A stretch of 64,000 bases of DNA from DASQPR01 sp963836775 (GCA_963836775.1 CAWIKR010000003.1:1612001-1676000); one strand, 5' to 3'. Numbered from the stretch's first letter, positions 24,157-33,172 are shown. Made by a program: numbers and translations. Notes: a model not told the origin generated them from the sequence alone.

Positions 24157-25157
24157 GGCCCCCACCGCGATGGGTGCGGCGCCTGCTGCTCGCCCCGGCG
24201 ACCATCCTGCTCGCGTTGGGTTTCGTGCTGACCGCTCCGCTATGGGCGCTGCTCACGCTGCTGCTCGCGCCGTTCCTGCCGACCGGCCTGCGACTGCTCC
24301 GGGTGATCTGGCTCGGCACCGTCTATCTGCTGGTCGAGATGGTGGTGCTGATCGCGCTGTTCGCGATGTGGGTGGCCTCCGGATTCGGCTGGCGGATCCG
24401 CAGCGCCGGATTTCAGCGTGCGCACTACCGGCTGTGCGGACGTGCCTTGCGGGTGCTCTACCGCGAGGCCTGCTGGGTGCTGCGGCTGACCGTGTCGATC
24501 GAAGGCTCCGCGCCGGATGCGCTGGCCGACGGGCCGTTGCTGGTGTTCAGCCGGCACGGCGGCCCGGGTGACTCGTTCCTGCTCGCGCACGCTCTGATCA
24601 ACTGGTACGACCGCGAACCGCGAATCGTCCTGAAAGACAGCCTGCAGTGGGATCCGGCGATCGACGTGCTGCTCAACCGTCTGCCGAGCCGGTTCCTGGT
24701 GCCCGGCGGCGGGCAGAAGGCCGAGGACGAGATCGCCGCGCTCGCCACCGGCCTGGACGACAACGACGCCCTGGTGATCTTCCCGGAAGGCGGCAACTTC
24801 ACGCCGAAGCGCTGGCAACGCGGCATCGAGCGGCTGCGCCGCCTCGGCCTGAACACGATGGCGCGCCGTGCGGAGAGGATGCACAACGTGTTGCCGCCGC
24901 GCCCCGGCGGCGTGCTGGCGGCGCTGGCGGCGAGTCCGCGCGCGGCCGTGGTGTGGGTCGGCCACACCGGCGTCGATCATCTGCTCACCGTCGCCGACGT
25001 CTGGCGCGAACTGCCGATGGATAAGCAGATCGTGATGCGCTGGTGGCGGGAACCCAGCGGCGACGTGCCGGCCACCGCCGATGCCCGGATCGATTGGCTC
25101 TACCGCTGGTGGGGACGGATCGACGGCTGGATCGAGGACCAGAAGGAGATCCTCTAA
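24153..25157 (+). CDS. PlsC-like glycerophospholipid acyltransferase
   Basis: A 334-residue membrane-associated acyltransferase. Two to three hydrophobic helices (about 10-80) precede the PlsC domain, with the HxxxxD motif in SRHGGPGDS, a conserved FPEGGNFTPKRW block and the downstream WVGHTGVDHLL. The reaction is acyl transfer to a lysophospholipid or glycerol phosphate at the inner membrane. TTG start in the TTGA overlap with the patatin gene. Its stop overlaps by 4 bases the stop of the convergent MocR gene. Confidence 0.88.
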   Translation: MRPPPRWVRRLLLAPATILLALGFVLTAPLWALLTLLLAPFLPTGLRLLRVIWLGTVYLLVEMVVLIALFAMWVASGFGWRIRSAGFQRAHYRLCGRALRVLYREACWVLRLTVSIEGSAPDALADGPLLVFSRHGGPGDSFLLAHALINWYDREPRIVLKDSLQWDPAIDVLLNRLPSRFLVPGGGQKAEDEIAALATGLDDNDALVIFPEGGNFTPKRWQRGIERLRRLGLNTMARRAERMHNVLPPRPGGVLAALAASPRAAVVWVGHTGVDHLLTVADVWRELPMDKQIVMRWWREPSGDVPATADARIDWLYRWWGRIDGWIEDQKEIL

Positions 25158-26536
25158 CGGTCCACACTGGGCGGACCGACGATCGCGGCGAGGCGGCGGG
25201 CGACGTCGTCGAGCCGCTCCGGAGTGTGCCGGGCGAATCCCAACACGATCGCCGGCGGCCCGGGCGCGAACCGCATCGGGCTCACCGGGAGGACACCTAC
25301 GCCGCGGTCCGCCGCCGCGGCCGCCACGGCCACGTCGTCGGTCCCCGTCGGCAATTGGGCGTACGCATGCAGCCCGGCCGGGATGCCGTGCAGCTCGAGC
25401 GCCGGCAGCCGGGTGGCGAGCGCCTCGATCAGGGCGTCCCGCCGGCTCCGGTAGGCACGCCGGACCCGGCGTAGGTGGCGGTCGTAGCCGCCGCCGGCCA
25501 GCAGGTGAGCAAGCGCATGCTGCTCCACGGTCGGTGCCCCGAGATCGGTCAGCTCGCGCAGCTCCGCGACCGTACGCGCGATCCGGGCCGGCCCGACCAG
25601 CCAGCCCAGCCGCAGGCCCGGTGACAGCGCCTTGCTGACCGAACCGGCCAGGATCACCCGGTCCGGCGCGAGTCCCTGCAGCGAGCCGACCGGATCGCGG
25701 TCATACCGGAACTCGGCGTCGTAGTCGTCCTCGATGACGATCGCGTCCCGAGCCTGTGCCCACTCGATCAGCGCCGCGCGGCGGGCCGGTGCCAGCACGA
25801 CGCCGGTCGGATACTGATGTGTCGGCGTGAGCAGGACCATGCGTACGCCGGTGCGGTCCAGCGCGGCGATGTCCGCGCCGGCGTGGTCGACCGGCACCGG
25901 CACCAGGCGGACTCCGGCGGCCGTCAACAGTGGACGGTGCGGCAGCCCGGCCGGGTCCTCGATGCCCAGCCGGTCGCCGTAGCCGAGCTGCAGCAGCGCT
26001 CGGATCGCCAGGTGCAGCGCTTGAGCGACGCCTGAGGTGACCACCACTCGTTCGGGCGTCGCGGCGGCGGCCCGCACCCGATTGAGATAGCCGGCCAGTT
26101 CGGATCGGAGCACCGCGGCACCGGCCGGCTCCGGATAGCCGAGCCCGGCGTCCGGGATCCCGGCCAAGCCGGCCCGCAGGCTGGCCAGCCAGGTGCTGCG
26201 CGGGAACAGGCTCAGGTCCGGCGCCGCCTGCCGCAGATCGACGTCGTAGACCGGGGGCGGTGCTCGATCGGCGGCCGGCTCGGCGACGGCGCCGGCACCG
26301 GTGGCGACCGCGGTGCCGGCGCCGACCCGGGACACCAGGAAGCCCTCGGCGCCGAGCTGCTCGTAGGCCTCCACCACCACACCCCGGGAGACGCCGAGGT
26401 CGGCGGCGAGGTCGCGGCTGGCCGGAAGCCGGGTGCCCGGCGCCAGGGTGCCGGACCGGATGGCGGCGCGCAGTCCCGTGGCCACCTGCGAGCTCAGACC
26501 GCCGCGATCTCGGTCGATCGCCAGGTGCAGATCCAT
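25154..26536 (-). CDS. MocR/PdxR-type regulator (GntR HTH + aminotransferase domain)
   Basis: A 460-residue regulator. Residues about 10-75 are a GntR winged helix (LPASRDLAADLGVSRGVVVEAYEQL); about 110-450 are a class I aminotransferase fold, with EDDYDAEFRYD and the PLP-lysine loop SVSKALSPGLRLGW. Such proteins use PLP or an amino-acid adduct as effector; PdxR controls vitamin B6 synthesis. The gene diverges from an EamA transporter (71 bases between starts), its likely target. PdxR versus another MocR cannot be decided. Confidence 0.9.
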   Translation of the reverse strand: MDLHLAIDRDRGGLSSQVATGLRAAIRSGTLAPGTRLPASRDLAADLGVSRGVVVEAYEQLGAEGFLVSRVGAGTAVATGAGAVAEPAADRAPPPVYDVDLRQAAPDLSLFPRSTWLASLRAGLAGIPDAGLGYPEPAGAAVLRSELAGYLNRVRAAAATPERVVVTSGVAQALHLAIRALLQLGYGDRLGIEDPAGLPHRPLLTAAGVRLVPVPVDHAGADIAALDRTGVRMVLLTPTHQYPTGVVLAPARRAALIEWAQARDAIVIEDDYDAEFRYDRDPVGSLQGLAPDRVILAGSVSKALSPGLRLGWLVGPARIARTVAELRELTDLGAPTVEQHALAHLLAGGGYDRHLRRVRRAYRSRRDALIEALATRLPALELHGIPAGLHAYAQLPTGTDDVAVAAAAADRGVGVLPVSPMRFAPGPPAIVLGFARHTPERLDDVARRLAAIVGPPSVDR

Positions 26537-26607
26537 CGCATTGGTCTCCGATTCTGGTCAGCGATTGGCCCTGTCTGATAGACCAATGACAGCCTAGCGT
26601 CGGAGGC

Positions 26608-27615
26608 ATGTCGGATCTTCGTGCGGCCGCCGGCGCCACGGCCGCGATGCTCTGCGTCGGATCGCTGGCCGCGATCTCGCCGGTGATCGCGGGTTACCCG
26701 ATCTACGGTGGCCAGGCGGTCCGGTACGCGGCCGCCGCCGCGATCTTCGGCGCGATTGCGATCGCCCGTCGCTCCGGCCGGGTCCGGGTGTCCGCCCGCG
26801 ACTGGATCCTTCTCGGCGCCCTGGCCGCGACCGGCCTGGTGGCGTTCAACGTCTGCGTGATCCGGGGTGCCGAGGCCGGATCGCCGGCCGTCATCGGAAC
26901 CACGGTGGCCGCCCTTCCGCTGGTGCTCGCATTGCTGTCGCCGTGGCTCGGCGGCCGGCGCCCGGCGGTCGCCGTGGTGGCCGGAGCCGCGGTGGTGGCG
27001 AGCGGCGCGGCGACCGTCAATGGCTGGGGTGCGGGCAGTGTCGCCGGGCAGCTCTACGCGATCGGTGCGCTGGCCTGCGAGGTGTGCTTCTCGCTGCTGG
27101 CGCTGCCACTGCTGCCGCGTCTCGGCCCGCGCCGGGTCTCCGGATACGCGGCCGCGCTGGCAGCGCCGATGTTCCTGGTGGTGGGCCTGATCGACGACGG
27201 TTTCGGGGTGCTCCGGCAGCCGACGGTCGCGGAGAGCCTCGCGTACGCCTATCTCGTGATCGTGGTGACGATCGGCGCGTTCCTGATGTGGTATTCGGCG
27301 CTGCCGAAGCTCGGACCGGAGAGGGTCGGCCTGTTCGCCGGCGCGCTACCGATCGGTGCGGTCGCCACCACGGCGATCCTCGGTTACGGCGCACCCACGA
27401 CCGGTGAGCTGGCCGGCACCGGGCTAGTGGTCGCGGGCATCCTGATCGGTTTCGGCGCGCCGCTGGTGCGGCAGCGGGTCGCGGGTCGCGTCCGGCACCC
27501 GGCGCAGCGGCCGGAGCTCCGCGAGAATGTCCACGATGACGTCGTCCGGATCGGCGCGGCGGGGGATCTCGAACTCGCCGGGCAGCACCGCGACCTCGGA
27601 CATGTCGTCGACTAG
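26608..27615 (+). CDS. EamA/DMT-family transporter
   Basis: A 335-residue drug/metabolite transporter with about ten membrane helices in two EamA repeats (residues 5-130 and 145-290). After the last helix (GLVVAGILIGFGAPLV) the frame runs on for about 45 residues of non-homologous, charged sequence that is antisense to the next gene, so the natural stop appears lost. ATG at 26608 is 7 bases after TAGCGT. Divergent from the MocR regulator; export of an amino-acid- or vitamin-like metabolite is plausible. Confidence 0.85.
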   Translation: MSDLRAAAGATAAMLCVGSLAAISPVIAGYPIYGGQAVRYAAAAAIFGAIAIARRSGRVRVSARDWILLGALAATGLVAFNVCVIRGAEAGSPAVIGTTVAALPLVLALLSPWLGGRRPAVAVVAGAAVVASGAATVNGWGAGSVAGQLYAIGALACEVCFSLLALPLLPRLGPRRVSGYAAALAAPMFLVVGLIDDGFGVLRQPTVAESLAYAYLVIVVTIGAFLMWYSALPKLGPERVGLFAGALPIGAVATTAILGYGAPTTGELAGTGLVVAGILIGFGAPLVRQRVAGRVRHPAQRPELRENVHDDVVRIGAAGDLELAGQHRDLGHVVD

Positions 27616-27837
27616 GAACAGCTTCGGGGTGCGGCCGCCGAACTGGTGAGACGCCGATTCGCCGCCGACCTGCACGGCGCGCAGCATCCACTCGCCGTCC
27701 TCGGATCGCCCGATCCGGAGTGGATTGACGATGCGCGGCAGGTCACGATAGGTGAACGAGAGCCGGTGCCGGGTGTCGATCGCGGCGGCGATCAAGTCGG
27801 TCACCGTGGCGTCCAAGTCTTCGGGGGAGATGGCCAC
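27424..27837 (-). CDS. Conserved hypothetical, WYL-like
   Basis: A 137-residue protein whose credible part is the first 105 residues: LSFTYRDLPRIVNPLRIGRS, WMLRAVQVGGES and FEIPRRADPDDVIVDILAEL. The first part recalls the ligand-binding strand order of WYL domains, without the HTH. The last 30 residues are antisense to the tail of the EamA gene and probably not native. Both genes overlap by 192 bases tail to tail. Confidence 0.6.
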   Translation of the reverse strand: MAISPEDLDATVTDLIAAAIDTRHRLSFTYRDLPRIVNPLRIGRSEDGEWMLRAVQVGGESASHQFGGRTPKLFLVDDMSEVAVLPGEFEIPRRADPDDVIVDILAELRPLRRVPDATRDPLPHQRRAETDQDARDH

Positions 27838-28026
27838 GAGACCGTTGTACCCTAGTGGTGTCGGTTAATCACGGCGCGCGCTGATCGCAGTAGCCGGAGG
27901 CCGCACGAAACCCTCCAATCGCCGCCCGCACCGAGGGACGTCCCCGAGACTGTCCACTGCGGTGCGCCGCCGATCGAGGTCAACTCCGCTGGCGCCCCGC
28001 GAATCGGGCGGATCGTCACCGGGACG

Positions 28027-28287
28027 TCACTCCGGAGCCTGCGCCGTGTAGGGCGGCAGGTCGTCCGGTCCATCGCCGATGGTCGGGCCGAGATGGGCCC
28101 CATCCGGCACCACCAGCTGCTGAAACTCGATTGCCGGTCCGGGTTCTACATGGCGTGGATCCTGCGACGCGTCCGGGTCGAGGTCAGCGCTGGACGGGTT
28201 CGTCGCCACGGCGTCGCCACGTCGTTTCACCGACGCGTCATCGTCATCGAAATCGAGGTCATCAATTGGTATGTAGGGCGAGGTCAT
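28027..28287 (-). CDS. Small acidic protein of unknown function
   Basis: An 86-residue protein starting MTSPYIPIDDLDFDDDDASV, strongly acidic, with a proline-rich C-terminus (DGPDDLPPYTAQAPE). GGAGG sits seven bases before ATG 28287, supporting translation. No domain recognised. It diverges from recQ. It could be a peptide precursor, an antitoxin-like or a DNA-mimic protein; none can be preferred from sequence. Confidence 0.55.
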   Translation of the reverse strand: MTSPYIPIDDLDFDDDDASVKRRGDAVATNPSSADLDPDASQDPRHVEPGPAIEFQQLVVPDGAHLGPTIGDGPDDLPPYTAQAPE

Positions 28288-28409
28288 ATCGCATCCTCCG
28301 GTCCAGGTTGCCGGCTGGTGCCGGCCGCCTGTCGGATACCCCACATCGGATCGTGTTAGTCGGCGTGTCCGGGTTTCCTTGTCGTACCCACTGGGCAGCA
28401 TGGTCGGCA

Positions 28410-30059
28410 ATGAAACTCTTCGTCTCCTGGCGCCTGCGCCGCGCCGCCAAGAACTTCTTCGGCTGGCCCACCCTGCGCCCGGGCCAGCTCACCGCCATGA
28501 AGACCATCGCCTCGGGTCGCGACGCCGTCGTGGTGCTGCCGACCGGAGCCGGAAAATCCGCTGTTTATCAGGTCCCAGCCAGCATCGCGGCCGGCCCGAC
28601 GATCGTCATATCACCGCTCCTCGCGCTCCAGCACGACCAGGTGGCCAACCTGAACGCCCGCGGCGTCGCGGAGCTGGCGGCGGTCCGGATCAGCTCGGCC
28701 CAGACGCCGAAGCAGCAGGCCGATGCATTGCAGCAGATCCGCGACGGTCGGGCCCGGCTGCTGTTCATCACCCCGGAGCAGCTGGCCTCGCCGCAGCGGG
28801 TCGAGCAGCTGCGCGCGCTCAAGCCGGCGCTGGTCGCCGTCGACGAAGCGCACTGCGTGTCCAGCTGGGGTTATGACTTCCGCCCGGACTACCTGGCTCT
28901 CGGCCCGGCGATCGAGGCGATCGGCCGCCCGCCGGTGGTGGCGCTGACCGCGACCGCGTCCCCGCCGGTGCGTGACGACATCGCCGCCCGGCTGCGGCTG
29001 CGCCACCCCCGGATCGTGATCGGTGCGCTGGACCGGCCCAACCTGTTCCTGGAGGCGGTTCGATGCCAGACGGAGGAGCAGCGGTGGCGCCGGCTGCGCT
29101 CGATGCTCGACGGCCGTGACGGCTCCGGAATCATCTACGTGCCGACCCGGCGGGCCGCCGAGGAGCTGACCGCGCGGCTCACCGCCGCCGGCTATCCCGC
29201 GGCGTTCTATCACGGCGGGATGGCGGCCGGCACCCGCAAGAAGCGGCACGAAGAGTTCGCCGCCGACCAGATCCCCATCATGGTCGCCACGTCGGCGTTC
29301 GGCATGGGCATCGACAAGCCCAACATTCGCTGGGTCACCCACATGGCGCTGCCCGACTCGCCGGACAGCTATCTGCAGGAGATCGGCCGGGCCGGCCGCG
29401 ACGGGGCACCGGCCCGGCTGCTGCTGCTGTTCCGCCCGGAAGACATGGCGTTGCAGCGGTTCTTCAGCGGCGGCGCGCCGGCGCTCGATGAGTTGCTGTT
29501 CGTGGCGGCCGCCGTTCATGCGGGTGTGAAGACCAAGACCGAGGTCGCCACCAAGACCAATCTCCCGCCACGCAAGGTCGGCGCGCTGCTCAACCTGCTG
29601 GAGACGGTGGGCGCGGCGGCGCTTGGCGGCCGCGGCGAGGTGCGCTGTCCGCCGTTCGCCCCGACGCCTGAAGACGCCGCGGTGCTGGCCGCCGCCGAGC
29701 ACGATCGGCACCAGACGCTGCAGCGGTCACGCACCGACATGATGCGGCAATTCGCCGAGACCGACGCGTGCCGGGTCGAGCCGCTGCTGAACTACTTCGG
29801 TGAGCAGCTCGGCCGGGCCTGCGGACACTGCGACAACTGCGGCGACGGCCCCCGGGCCGCCGCACCCCGCCGCAAGGACCAGCCATTCGCCCTGCACACC
29901 GTGGTGCGGCACGGCGATTGGGGCCGGGGCACCGTGCTCGGCTATGAACGCGATCGCATGACGGTATTGTTCGACGACGCCGGTTACAAAACCCTGTCGG
30001 TAGATCTGGTGCGCGACAACGGTTTGCTCGTTGCCGAGACCCTGGAAGGAACCGCCTGA
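28410..30059 (+). CDS. recQ: RecQ-family ATP-dependent DNA helicase
   Basis: A 549-residue superfamily-2 helicase. Motif I PTGAGKSAVYQ, motif II DEAHCVSSWGYDFRPDY, motif III ALTATAS, motif V TSAFGMGIDKPNIRWV and motif VI EIGRAGRDG are all present. The RecQ zinc site follows (C.. CGHCDNCGDG at about 475-490) and the C-terminus has a small barrel-like segment (VRHGDWGRGTVLGYERDRMTVLF) rather than a long HRDC tail. It unwinds recombination and replication intermediates. The stop overlaps the ATG of the next gene (TGATG). Confidence 0.92.
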   Translation: MKLFVSWRLRRAAKNFFGWPTLRPGQLTAMKTIASGRDAVVVLPTGAGKSAVYQVPASIAAGPTIVISPLLALQHDQVANLNARGVAELAAVRISSAQTPKQQADALQQIRDGRARLLFITPEQLASPQRVEQLRALKPALVAVDEAHCVSSWGYDFRPDYLALGPAIEAIGRPPVVALTATASPPVRDDIAARLRLRHPRIVIGALDRPNLFLEAVRCQTEEQRWRRLRSMLDGRDGSGIIYVPTRRAAEELTARLTAAGYPAAFYHGGMAAGTRKKRHEEFAADQIPIMVATSAFGMGIDKPNIRWVTHMALPDSPDSYLQEIGRAGRDGAPARLLLLFRPEDMALQRFFSGGAPALDELLFVAAAVHAGVKTKTEVATKTNLPPRKVGALLNLLETVGAAALGGRGEVRCPPFAPTPEDAAVLAAAEHDRHQTLQRSRTDMMRQFAETDACRVEPLLNYFGEQLGRACGHCDNCGDGPRAAAPRRKDQPFALHTVVRHGDWGRGTVLGYERDRMTVLFDDAGYKTLSVDLVRDNGLLVAETLEGTA

Positions 30060-30544
30060 TGCAGCCCTACCAGTCCCGCTTCACCGACCAGGAGTGGAGC
30101 CTGCTCGTCGGGCTGCCGGAGTCGGTGCTGTCGGCCGCCAGCGCGGCCGAGACCGACACCCCGAAGCGGACACAGGCCGAGAACGAGGCCGGTCTGGAAG
30201 CCATCTCGGATGGCCGGGTTCTCGGCAACAAGCTGGTCGAGACGATCGCATCCGTGCTGATCGAGCGCCTCGGTGCCGACCCGGAGCTGGGCGAGGAGCC
30301 GGCCGTCGCGATCGTCCCGGACGACCCGTGGGCGTATGCGAACGAGACGATCGCCCGGGCCCGGGCTGCGCGGGCGCTGCTGACCGCGAAGGTCGGCAAG
30401 GGCGACGTCGGAGCCTACTGCCACTGGCTGGTGACCGTCGCGGAGCGAGTGATCGCGGCCACCAACAGCGGCGTCGGCACCGAACGCGTCACCCCGGCCG
30501 AGTTCAACTTCGTCCACCGCCTCAACGTGGCTCTGGAGGACTGA
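30059..30544 (+). CDS. Conserved hypothetical protein coupled to recQ
   Basis: A 161-residue soluble, mostly helical protein starting MQPYQSRFTDQEWSLLVGLP. The middle holds AISDGRVLGNKLVETIASVLIERL and the end VAERVIAATNSGVG. The one-base overlap of stop and start (TGATG) makes it translationally coupled to recQ. The domain is not recognised with certainty; a small stress-type or helicase-accessory protein is possible. Confidence 0.7.
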   Translation: MQPYQSRFTDQEWSLLVGLPESVLSAASAAETDTPKRTQAENEAGLEAISDGRVLGNKLVETIASVLIERLGADPELGEEPAVAIVPDDPWAYANETIARARAARALLTAKVGKGDVGAYCHWLVTVAERVIAATNSGVGTERVTPAEFNFVHRLNVALED

Positions 30545-30669
30545 CCGCGGCCCGGCGGCGGCGATGGCCGGAGCCCGGCTCCAGCTGCGCTGCCGCCGGG
30601 TCCGTCGGCGGCCGGGCCGCCGCGACGGCCGGTCGGACGGCGCCCGGACGGTGCGGTAAGAATGGGGGC

Positions 30670-30741
30670 ATGCCTGCTCCGGCCGGCGGGGTGCCGCCTA
30701 CCAGCGCGTTCCTCGCCCCACGGAAACACAAGCGGCGTTGA
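30670..30741 (+). CDS. Putative leader peptide upstream of the efflux pump (23 aa)
   Basis: ATG 30670 opens a 23-codon frame, MPAPAGGVPPTSAFLAPRKH then KRR, ending in TGA at 30739-30741 that overlaps the TTG start of the transporter (TTGA). A TAAGAA hexamer stands 6 bases upstream of the ATG, fitting a leaderless transcript. Proline pairs and the basic end are the type of sequence that can stall ribosomes. The GC-rich, hairpin-prone 30545-30660 segment precedes it. Too short for certainty. Confidence 0.45.
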   Translation: MPAPAGGVPPTSAFLAPRKHKRR

Positions 30742-30755
30742 CTCGTCAACGCCGC
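30732..30755. promoter_or_regulatory. Perfect 11-bp inverted repeat over the transporter start codon
   Basis: GCGGCGTTGAC-TC-GTCAACGCCGC. The transporter TTG (30738-30740) and the leader stop lie within the left arm. It can act as a regulator operator or as an RNA hairpin that hides the start codon. Confidence 0.65.
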
Positions 30756-32162
30756 CTGCTCATCCTGGCGATCTGTTGCATGAGCCTGCTGATCGTCGGG
30801 CTCGACAACACCATCGTCAACGTGGCCCTGCCGTCGCTGCAACGGGACCTGCACGCGTCGGTGTCCGGCCTGCAATGGACCGTCGACGCCTACACGCTGG
30901 TGCTCGCCAGCCTGCTGATGCTGTCCGGGTCGACCGCCGACCGGCTGGGCCGGCGCCGGGTTTTCCAGACCGGTCTGGTCGTGTTCAGCGTCGGATCGCT
31001 CCTATGCAGCCTCGCACCCGGCCTGGGCTGGCTGGTGGTGTTCCGGATGGTCCAGGCGGTCGGCGGCTCGATGCTCAACCCGGTCGCCATGTCCATCATC
31101 ACCAACGTGTTCACCGACCCCAAGGAGCGCGCCCGGGCGATCGGGGTGTGGGGTGGCGTGGTCGGCATCAGCCTGGCGCTCGGCCCGATCGTCGGCGGTG
31201 CGCTTGTGGACTCGGTCGGATGGCGATCGATCTTCTGGATCAATGTCCCGGTCGGCATGGCGGCGCTGCTGCTGACCGCGCTGTTCGTGCCGGAGTCACG
31301 AGCTGATCACCCGCGCCGTCCGGACCTGGTCGGGCAGGCGTTGGTCCTGGTGTTCCTGCTGACGCTGACCTTCGGGATCATCGAGGGCCCGGGCCGAGGT
31401 TGGACGTCGCCGCTCATTCTGGCCTGCTTCATCATCGCGGCGGTCGCGCTGATTTCATTCATCGCGTACGAAGGCCGGCGCGCCGAACCACTCATCGATC
31501 CGCGGTTCTTCCGCAGCGTGCCGTTCTCGGCGGCGACGGTGATCGCGGTCCTGGCGTTTGCGGCGCTCGGCGGCAGTCTCTTCCTGAACACGCTCTACCT
31601 GCAGAATGTCCGCGGCTTCTCGCCGCTGAAGGCGGGCCTGATCACGGTGCCGTTAGCCCTGATGACGTTGGTGTTCGCACCGGTCTCGGGCCGGATCGTC
31701 GGCAATCGCGGCACTCGCATCCCACTGACCACCGCCGGTGTCGCGATGACCGCGGCGGGCCTGATGCTGGTGCGGCTCTCCAACTCCACCCCGATCTGGT
31801 GGATCATTCTGACGTTCCTGGTCTTCGGCCTCGGGTTTGCGATGGTCAACGCTCCGATCACCAACACCGCGGTCTCCGGCATGCCGCGCGAGCAGGCCGG
31901 GGTCGCCGCCGCGATCGCCTCGACCAGCCGTCAGGTGGGCCAGTCTCTCGGTGTCGCCATCGTCGGCTCGGTGGTGGTCTCCGGGATGGCCGGCCAGTTC
32001 AACACGCATTTCGCCACCGCCAGTCGGGTCGGCTGGTGGATCATCGCCGGCTGCGGGTTGGGCGTACTCGTGCTGGGTTTGATTTCATCGTCGTCGCGGG
32101 CGCAGCGGACGGCCGAATCGGTCCGCTCCGAGATCGCGGAGTTTGTTCCTAACCCGGTCTAA
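30738..32162 (+). CDS. MFS drug-efflux transporter, EmrB/QacA (DHA2, 14 TM) type
   Basis: A 474-residue transporter with about 14 helices. Signature motifs are LDNTIVNVALPSL (motif D1, helix 1), GSTADRLGRRRVF (motif A, loop 2-3) and GPIVGGALVDSVGWRSIFWINVPVG (motif C to helix 6). It should export drugs or cationic compounds using the proton gradient. TTG at 30738 overlaps the stop of a 23-codon leader and sits in a perfect palindrome, so translation is probably regulated. No adjacent regulator gene is present, consistent with attenuation. Confidence 0.9.
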   Translation: MTRQRRLLILAICCMSLLIVGLDNTIVNVALPSLQRDLHASVSGLQWTVDAYTLVLASLLMLSGSTADRLGRRRVFQTGLVVFSVGSLLCSLAPGLGWLVVFRMVQAVGGSMLNPVAMSIITNVFTDPKERARAIGVWGGVVGISLALGPIVGGALVDSVGWRSIFWINVPVGMAALLLTALFVPESRADHPRRPDLVGQALVLVFLLTLTFGIIEGPGRGWTSPLILACFIIAAVALISFIAYEGRRAEPLIDPRFFRSVPFSAATVIAVLAFAALGGSLFLNTLYLQNVRGFSPLKAGLITVPLALMTLVFAPVSGRIVGNRGTRIPLTTAGVAMTAAGLMLVRLSNSTPIWWIILTFLVFGLGFAMVNAPITNTAVSGMPREQAGVAAAIASTSRQVGQSLGVAIVGSVVVSGMAGQFNTHFATASRVGWWIIAGCGLGVLVLGLISSSSRAQRTAESVRSEIAEFVPNPV

Positions 32163-32188
32163 CCGGTCCGTAGAGATGGGGATGCTGG

Positions 32189-33172
32189 ATGCGTGTGGCG
32201 CGGCTGTACGGAACCGGTGACATCCGGGTCGACGACGAAGCCGAGCCGACGCCCGGCGACGGCGAAGTGCGAGTCCGGATGACCGCGGTCGGCATCTGCG
32301 GCTCCGATCTGCACTGGTATTCCGAGGGCGGGATCGGTGACGCCCACCTGACCGCGCCGGTGGTTCCAGGTCACGAGATGGCCGGAGTCGCGCTCGACGG
32401 CGCGTACGCGGGGCGCCCGGTGGCGGTCGATCCGGCGTTGCCGTGCCGCGGCTGCCGACCGTGTCTTGCGGGCAATCCGAACCTCTGCCCGAACGTCGTC
32501 TTCGCCGGGCACGGATCCTGTGACGGCGGCCTTGCCGAGGTGATGGCCTGGCCGGAGCACGCACTGCAACCGGTTCCGGACGGGATGACCGCGGCCGAAG
32601 TGGCGATGCTGGAGCCGTTCGGCGTCGCGATCCACGCGATGGACTTGGCCCACCCGCGCCCGGCCATGTCGGTCGGCGTCTTCGGCTGCGGTCCGATCGG
32701 CTTGCTGCTGATTCAGCTGGCCCGTGCCGTGGGCGCCGGGCGGGTGGTCGCCTCGGAGCCGCTGCCGCATCGCCGGGCCGCCGCGGCCGCCGCCGGCGCT
32801 GATCTCGTGCTCGATCCCGATGACGTCGGCGCCGACCTGGACCTGGACGTGGTGTTCGAGGTGGCCGGCACCGACGGGGCGGTCCGCGACGCGATCGTCG
32901 CCGCCGCGCCCGGTGCCCGGGTCGTGCTGGTCGGCATACCGGAGACCGACTCGGTGACATTCCCGGCGGGGACGGCGCGCCGCAAAGGACTGACTATCGC
33001 CCTGTCCCGGCGCATGAAGGACACGGTCTATCCGCGCGCGATCGAGTTGCACCGGCGCCACGCGGTCGAACTTGCTGCGCTGGTGACGGATCGTTTCCCG
33101 CTGGACCGGGCGGCCGACGCGTTCCGGCATGCCGCCGGACGGGGCGGTCTGAAGACGGTGATCGAGATCTGA
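32189..33172 (+). CDS. Zinc-dependent alcohol/polyol dehydrogenase (L-idonate/threonine-DH-like)
   Basis: A 327-residue medium-chain dehydrogenase. Catalytic zinc ligands are in GICGSDLHWYSEGG and PGHEMAG; the structural zinc is the four-cysteine lobe CRGCRPCLAGNPNLC; the Rossmann motif is GCGPIG. Wording is closest to L-idonate 5-dehydrogenase and related sugar-alcohol enzymes, which oxidise a secondary alcohol with NAD(P). Follows the MFS gene by 26 bases on the same strand, so may be co-transcribed. Confidence 0.9.
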   Translation: MRVARLYGTGDIRVDDEAEPTPGDGEVRVRMTAVGICGSDLHWYSEGGIGDAHLTAPVVPGHEMAGVALDGAYAGRPVAVDPALPCRGCRPCLAGNPNLCPNVVFAGHGSCDGGLAEVMAWPEHALQPVPDGMTAAEVAMLEPFGVAIHAMDLAHPRPAMSVGVFGCGPIGLLLIQLARAVGAGRVVASEPLPHRRAAAAAAGADLVLDPDDVGADLDLDVVFEVAGTDGAVRDAIVAAAPGARVVLVGIPETDSVTFPAGTARRKGLTIALSRRMKDTVYPRAIELHRRHAVELAALVTDRFPLDRAADAFRHAAGRGGLKTVIEI

